Part shown: positions 59,860 to 64,000 of the stretch, in pieces | How the letters are laid out: each line of letters opens with the position of its first letter | Position numbering within the stretch: the first letter of the stretch is position 1 | Assembly (NCBI GenBank): GCA_003168375.1 | Contig: PMSI01000001.1 | Location: 248,001-312,000, forward strand | Length of the DNA stretch: 64,000 nucleotides | Direction of reading: 5' to 3' | DNA from: Vulcanimicrobiota bacterium | GTDB lineage: Bacteria > Vulcanimicrobiota > Vulcanimicrobiia > Vulcanimicrobiales > Vulcanimicrobiaceae | The notes under the pieces: model-generated | Told to the model about the DNA's origin: nothing | Seen by the model: only the letters and a program-made list of their open reading frames with translations | The model's database searches: none | Translations under genes and position numbers: made by a program

Positions 59860-62196
59860 CTACGGTCCGACGCCTCCCAGCGCTCCGGCGGGGAGCGCCG
59901 TCTCGTCGACGGGGAACGGCGGGATCAGCGGATCAGCGCCGTCGTGGACGGCCGTGAGCTTGTCGCGGGTCTGCTGGTCCGCCTCGGCGGTCGTATCGAG
60001 ACCTTGCGCGGCTTGGAACGCGAGGATCGCCGCGGCGAGATCGTCCTCGGCAGGATAGCCGAGGTTTTCCAGCCTGCGGTGGACGCCTTCGTCGGTCGCG
60101 ACGTCCTGCACGTCGATGAAGAAATCGTACGCCTGGACCGCGCCGTTCGGCGGCGTGTACTGGATCTTCGCGGTCGCGAACGTCTGCGCCATGTCTGCGA
60201 CGAACTTTCCGTCGTCGTTCGTCGTCGCCGTGACGGAGCTGCCGTCCTCGAACGTGACGGTTACCGGCGCCTGTTTGAGCGGCGTCCCGAAGTCGTCGAA
60301 GAGCGTTCCGCGCAGCTTGCGGCGCGGATCGCCGCTCTCCGCCGGCGAGACGATCGCCTTGAACGGCGCCGAGCCGTCCATGTGCATGCAGACGGAGTCG
60401 CCCTTCTCGCCGCCCGGCGGATCGGAGGCGAGCCGCACGACGAGCGGCGGATCGCCCTGCAGCGGGAGCACCGTGAGGATGTAGATGCCGACGCCTTTCG
60501 GTTTGTCGGGATACGCGAACTTGCCGTCGGCGTCGGTCCGGCCGGGGATCGGGAGGCCGCTCTGCGGCGCGCGCGGGTGCTCGCCGTCCATGTACTCGCC
60601 GTCCGGCGCGATCAAGACGTACGGCTTGTTCGCGTACGGCGTGCCGTCGTCGAACGTGATCGAGCCGCTGACGGTGACCGAGCCGGGCTCGGCTGCCGTG
60701 ACCTGCCAGTTGCCGTCGGCGCCGTCGTCGGTCGACATGAAGCAGCAGCGGTCGTTCGGATCGCCGCCGCCCAGACACCATGTCGTTCCGGCGCCGTCGG
60801 GCGGCGGCAGCTCGAACGTCACCGGCTTCGCGACCTGGCACGGCACCTTGTCGCTAGCGATGAAGAGCAGTTCGGTGCGGCGGTTCGGGCGCCACGCGTC
60901 CTGCGTGTTCTTGACCGGGTGGTCTTCGCCGCACCCGAGCCACTTGAGGATCCCGCCGTCGCAGCCGCTGTCGTTCGCGTTCTTGAGGAACTGCGACTCG
61001 GGTATGTCGAGCGGCTGCGCGCCCAGGTACGCCTCGATCAGCTTCGACCACGTCGCGGCGTCGACGACGCCGGTCGAGGGCAAGCCGTGATCGCTCTGGA
61101 AGGCGCGCACGCCGGCGTCGGTCTTCGGCCCGTGCTGCTCGTCGATCGCACCGTTGTAGTAGTCGAGGTCCTGCAGCATGAACTGGTATTCACGCACGTT
61201 CCACGAGTCGTGCATCGAAGGCAGCCCACCGGAGGCGATCAGGCGCAGCTCGTTCCATTCTTTGAGCGCGCCCGCGCGGTCGCGGCCGAACGTCATCAGC
61301 GCGTAGACGCTGCGCCCGCGCCGCTCCGAGAGCGACTGGTTGTACTCACGCGTGCCTTTGAGGTCGGTGTTGCCGACGATCACCAGCTTCTCGTTCGGGT
61401 GCGCGCTCGCGTAGTGCGCGGCTTGCGCGGCGACCTCGCGCAGGCACGGCTCGACGAACGCCCGATCGAACCGGAAGTGGATGATGAACGATTTCGCGAT
61501 CGGCGGCCCCGGTGTCAGCGTGATCGTCACCTTGACCTTCTCGCCCTTGCCGATCACCGCGTGCGCGGTGCCGGACATCGCCGTCGGCGCGGTGACGACG
61601 GCTTTCGCGGTGTAGTCGCCGGGCTGGATGTTGTCCTCGACCCAGAGATTGTTGGTGCGGTTCGTCAGCTGCCGCGCATTGATCTGCGTCCCGTCGGCCT
61701 GCTTGCCGTCGATCGTCACCGTGACGGTGTTGAAGTCGAATGCCGGCTGCCCGGTGACGATCACCTCGACCGTCAGCTGCTGCGCGAGCGTCGCCGGCGG
61801 CGGCTTGATCGGCGGCGGCAAGATCGCCGGTCCCGGCGGCGGGATGAACTCGCGCAGCGTGAGCGCGTACTCGAAGCGCGCCGGCCGGCCGGCGATCTCG
61901 CGCACGCCGAAGTCCTCGATCAGGACCTTGTCGACTTTGGTCGCGGTCGCGATGTCGCTGACGAACGAAACCGGCGTCGCGCCGCGGAACTTCTCGCGCA
62001 GCGTCTTGAGGCTCTCGCCGGCGGTGTCGCCGAGCATCGCGCCGTTGAGCGTGATGCGGACGGCGCGGCGGCCCAGGTCCTGGAGGAAGTCGCCTTCGAG
62101 CGCGGGGACGCCGTGCGTCTCGACCGCTTCGGCGTCGTCGCTCTCGATCTCCTGAACCTGCTCCAGCTCGACCCCGTCGAGCAGCGGCCGCGCCAT
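59860..62196 (-). CDS. Baseplate-type protein fused to OmpA and peptidoglycan-binding modules
   Basis: 778 aa. Residues 1-118 resemble DNA-circularisation-N/baseplate adaptor domains (FLQDLGRRAVRITLNGAMLG, PARFEYALTLREFIPP). A Pro-rich linker leads to an Ig-like region, then an OmpA-like domain (about 238-320; GNTDLKGTREYNQSLSERRG). A peptidoglycan-binding_1 domain lies at about 335-390 (QDLDYYNGAIDEQHGPKTDA). Then come carboxypeptidase-regulatory-like repeats (500-690; GRTDADGKFAYPDKPKG) and a second peptidoglycan-binding-like end (VHRRLENLGYPAEDDLAAAI). The protein may tie the injection machine to the cell wall; this is inference. Confidence 0.85.
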   Translation of the reverse strand: MARPLLDGVELEQVQEIESDDAEAVETHGVPALEGDFLQDLGRRAVRITLNGAMLGDTAGESLKTLREKFRGATPVSFVSDIATATKVDKVLIEDFGVREIAGRPARFEYALTLREFIPPPGPAILPPPIKPPPATLAQQLTVEVIVTGQPAFDFNTVTVTIDGKQADGTQINARQLTNRTNNLWVEDNIQPGDYTAKAVVTAPTAMSGTAHAVIGKGEKVKVTITLTPGPPIAKSFIIHFRFDRAFVEPCLREVAAQAAHYASAHPNEKLVIVGNTDLKGTREYNQSLSERRGRSVYALMTFGRDRAGALKEWNELRLIASGGLPSMHDSWNVREYQFMLQDLDYYNGAIDEQHGPKTDAGVRAFQSDHGLPSTGVVDAATWSKLIEAYLGAQPLDIPESQFLKNANDSGCDGGILKWLGCGEDHPVKNTQDAWRPNRRTELLFIASDKVPCQVAKPVTFELPPPDGAGTTWCLGGGDPNDRCCFMSTDDGADGNWQVTAAEPGSVTVSGSITFDDGTPYANKPYVLIAPDGEYMDGEHPRAPQSGLPIPGRTDADGKFAYPDKPKGVGIYILTVLPLQGDPPLVVRLASDPPGGEKGDSVCMHMDGSAPFKAIVSPAESGDPRRKLRGTLFDDFGTPLKQAPVTVTFEDGSSVTATTNDDGKFVADMAQTFATAKIQYTPPNGAVQAYDFFIDVQDVATDEGVHRRLENLGYPAEDDLAAAILAFQAAQGLDTTAEADQQTRDKLTAVHDGADPLIPPFPVDETALPAGALGGVGP

Positions 62197-62206
62197 CCTC
62201 GCTCCG

Positions 62207-62638
62207 TTACTTGTTGATAGCGGTCAGCAGGTTGACGACGTCGGTCAGCGCCTGGAGGATCTTCGTCTTCAGGTCACCGATGAGCTTCTCCATTCCGCCG
62301 ATAGCGTCGACCGCGGCTTCCGCTTGGGTGATCGTCGGCTGCTCGGACGGGAGCAGGGTCTGCGTCACGGTGAGCAGCGTCTTCGCGGCTGCAGCGAACG
62401 CCGTGATCTGGAACAGCTTTTTCTGGACGTCCGGCAATACGGAGATCGCATTGATCTCCTCTTCGAGCTTGTTCATCAGGGTGATCAGGCTGGTGATCGC
62501 GTTCCCGACCTGAGGACCGATGAGTTTGAGGGCCGTGACCACCGTTTGGAGGTCGGTTTGATTTTTCGTCAAGAAGTCTTCGAACGTCGCGAGCGCGGTG
62601 TCGAGGTCTTGATAGACGGTACTGGTGATATCGGCCAT
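62207..62638 (-). CDS. Small helical protein of eCIS operon
   Basis: 143 aa, entirely helical and low in Cys/Trp (LDTALATFEDFLTKNQTDLQ, ITSLITLMNKLEEEINAISV). Hydrophobic heptads suggest a bundle or coiled coil. A chaperone, small tape-measure-like or packing role is conceivable, but I recognise no family. It lies between two baseplate-type genes in the same direction. Confidence 0.75.
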   Translation of the reverse strand: MADITSTVYQDLDTALATFEDFLTKNQTDLQTVVTALKLIGPQVGNAITSLITLMNKLEEEINAISVLPDVQKKLFQITAFAAAAKTLLTVTQTLLPSEQPTITQAEAAVDAIGGMEKLIGDLKTKILQALTDVVNLLTAINK

Positions 62639-62654
62639 GATACGGCTCCGAACG

Positions 62655-63200
62655 TTAGTGCTGGGAGAGTGCTTTGTTGAACGCTTGCAGGCGTGAGAGC
62701 AGATCGGTGAACGTCGTCACGAAAGGCTCCAAGCCCGACTCCAGCGCCGGTATCGCCGCCAAGCCGGCGACGAGCCCTTTGGTGAGGTTCTTCGCGTCGT
62801 CGACGATGTTCGTGTCGAGCGCGCTCGTGTCGGCGGCCTCTTTCGGTTTGATGAACTCCCGCAGCACGACCGTGTACGCGAAGCGCTCCGGCTTGCCGGC
62901 GAGGTCGGTCAGTTTCAGGTCGTCGATCAGAACGAGATCGAGCTTGGCGTCGGCGATGATGTCGGCGGTGAACGGAACCGGCTGCGCCGCGCGAAACTTC
63001 GCTTCGATCTTGCCGGCGAAGTCGCTCGCGCCGGGACCGGAGACAACACCGCGCACGACCAGCCGCGTCGGGCGCCGGCCGAGGTTCTGCAGGATGCTGC
63101 CCGACATCCCCGGCGGCTTGTGCTCGGGCAGCGCGCGCAGGTCGTAGGTGGTGACTTCCTGCACCTGCGTGAGCTCCAGATCGTCAAGCATCGGCCTCAT
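62655..63200 (-). CDS. Baseplate adaptor-like protein (paralogue of the 778-aa N-terminus)
   Basis: 181 aa. Residues 5-120 align with the N-terminus of the 778-aa protein: LELTQVQEVTT versus VELEQVQEIES, LQNLGRRPTRLVVRG versus LQDLGRRAVRITLNG, FAYTVVLREFI versus FEYALTLREFI. The rest is helical (NLTKGLVAGLAAIPALESGL). A DNA-circularisation-N-like fold that may connect tube and hub. ATG at 63198-63200 is the first before the homologous region. Confidence 0.82.
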   Translation of the reverse strand: MRPMLDDLELTQVQEVTTYDLRALPEHKPPGMSGSILQNLGRRPTRLVVRGVVSGPGASDFAGKIEAKFRAAQPVPFTADIIADAKLDLVLIDDLKLTDLAGKPERFAYTVVLREFIKPKEAADTSALDTNIVDDAKNLTKGLVAGLAAIPALESGLEPFVTTFTDLLSRLQAFNKALSQH

Positions 63201-63219
63201 CGTCGCTTCGATCCTCGCG

Positions 63220-64000
63220 CTAGACGTCGATGCCGTTGCGGCGCGCCTGCTCGAGCAGGATCCGCTCGATCTTGGCGGAGAGCAGATCGAGATCGTCCTC
63301 GTCGTCGCGCGCCGGCGCGGTCGCGCGCTCGCTCGCAGGAGCGGTGGCCGCGGCGAGCGCCGGCGCCGCGAACGCGCGCGCCCATTCGAACGGCGGAAGC
63401 GACGGAGCGTCCCCGAGCGGCGGAAACGCCGGCGCGGCGGCAGACGGGGCGGCGACCGGCGGCGCCTCGGCGATGGCGCCCGCGTGCGGAGCATCGTGCA
63501 CCGGCGGGCCGTCGTGCGAGGCGGAGCGCGCTGTGCGGTTCGTGCGCAGCGCATCATACGACGCGCCGCGCGCAGCGGCGTGTGCGCGGGTTTCGTCGGG
63601 TAACGTGCCGCGCGGCGCGGCGCGCACGGTCCGTGCAGGCGCGGCGGGTCGCGTCGATGACGCACCCGTGCTCGCGGACGCGAGGTGCTCGAGCAGCGCA
63701 GCCGGTGCGGCCGGGCCGAGCGGCGAGCGCCCCCAATCGCGCTCGACCGATGTATCCGAGCTCCCGGCGGCGCGCGAGCGCTCCTGCGAGTCCAGCGCGC
63801 TCGCGCGTGCGAGGATGCGCGCGCGCAGCGAGCTCGTCGCGAGCGACGGCGCCGCGAACGCCGTTGCGGCCACATCAGACATATCGAATGCCGCGTTGCC
63901 GCGCACGTTGCGGAACCTCGTCGCCGGCGCAGGCCGCGGCGTGAAACGCGGCGCGGCGTGCGCGCTATGCGGCAGAAGGCCTGCGTCCGCAGCCGGACGA
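63220..64000 (-). CDS. Ala/Pro-rich protein, 5' end outside window
   Basis: The frame is open to the right edge (260 codons), with possible internal starts at 63904-63906 (GTG) and 63880-63882 (ATG). Most of it is low-complexity Ala/Pro/Ser/Arg. The C-terminal 30 residues form an acidic then amphipathic helix (DDEDDLDLLSAKIERILLEQ). It ends 19 bases before the adaptor gene. Possibly a linker or docking protein of the injection system; no family recognised. Confidence 0.6.
   Translation of the reverse strand, partial: RPAADAGLLPHSAHAAPRFTPRPAPATRFRNVRGNAAFDMSDVAATAFAAPSLATSSLRARILARASALDSQERSRAAGSSDTSVERDWGRSPLGPAAPAALLEHLASASTGASSTRPAAPARTVRAAPRGTLPDETRAHAAARGASYDALRTNRTARSASHDGPPVHDAPHAGAIAEAPPVAAPSAAAPAFPPLGDAPSLPPFEWARAFAAPALAAATAPASERATAPARDDEDDLDLLSAKIERILLEQARRNGIDV

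Noticed and set aside
1-64000. tRNA, rRNA and CRISPR arrays
   Set aside because: No cloverleaf with a convincing T-arm and acceptor pairing, no rRNA-like stretch and no regularly spaced identical repeats were seen by eye; a tRNAscan or CRISPR finder run would be the formal test.

Overview
The window is GC-rich (roughly two thirds G+C) bacterial chromosome. Genes are tightly packed, start codons overlap stop codons (ATGA, GTGA), and GTG/TTG starts are common. Several genes appear to have leaderless promoters. The mix of class III PHA synthase, HemQ-type heme synthesis, BM3-like P450, wax-ester synthase, DUF5679 and an extracellular contractile injection system suggests an environmental, poorly cultivated lineage. 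Candidatus Eremiobacterota (WPS-2) is my best guess, but this is inference and no marker here proves it.

Layout. (1) 1-4.87 kb is the right part of an integrated element. It carries a SIR2-like DUF4917 gene that runs off the left edge, an iteron-like repeat field, a P4-type primase-helicase, two small genes and a gene with a leaderless promoter. It ends abruptly inside comM, of which only the 3' half remains. (2) 5.5-9 kb holds a YncE-like beta-propeller protein, small secreted or membrane proteins, an esterase, a cupin (DUF985) and an MFS remnant. (3) 9-19.2 kb is acyl-CoA and polyhydroxyalkanoate metabolism: a biotin carrier/carboxyltransferase fusion, an acyl-CoA ligase, PhaE-like and PhaC, an SDR reductase, hydrolases and a phasin-like protein with its own promoter and operator-like dyad. 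(4) 19.3-25.6 kb encodes a wax-ester synthase (WS/DGAT) translationally coupled to a self-sufficient cytochrome P450 (CYP102 type), plus an aldehyde dehydrogenase.

(5) 25.7-31.2 kb is a coupled minus-strand run (panE, hemQ, a VOC protein, a secreted BamE-like protein, HNH), then dut-nrdR and a 49-aa DUF5679 protein. (6) 31.3-35.1 kb is dprA, small genes, rlmH and argS. The ArgRS lacks a recognisable HIGH motif. (7) 35.2-37.75 kb is a blaI-blaR1-like regulator pair with an operator dyad, abutting an epimerase remnant. (8) 37.7-40.6 kb is GNAT, hisC, pyrE and pyrF. (9) 40.7-46.8 kb has a strong bidirectional terminator, DUF4097-like proteins and one operon that strings together an ECF sigma factor, a membrane anti-sigma candidate, an OmpR-type regulator and a histidine kinase. 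(10) 46.8-48.3 kb is GNAT, a metallo-hydrolase and a decayed cytochrome c gene.

(11) 48.4-64 kb is the most interesting part. A large ATPase/LuxR regulator faces a compact minus-strand operon of contractile-injection-system parts: gpV/VgrG spike, PAAR tip, gpD hub, DUF4255 and AAA+ ATPase. With them are a predicted caspase-like (His/Cys dyad) protein, a 778-aa baseplate-type protein fused to OmpA and peptidoglycan-binding modules, and three signal-less proteins at the distal end, two of them predicted beta-strand-rich and two sharing an HRFGD repeat. Sheath, tube, gp25 and gpJ-type genes are not in the window and would be expected beyond its right edge.
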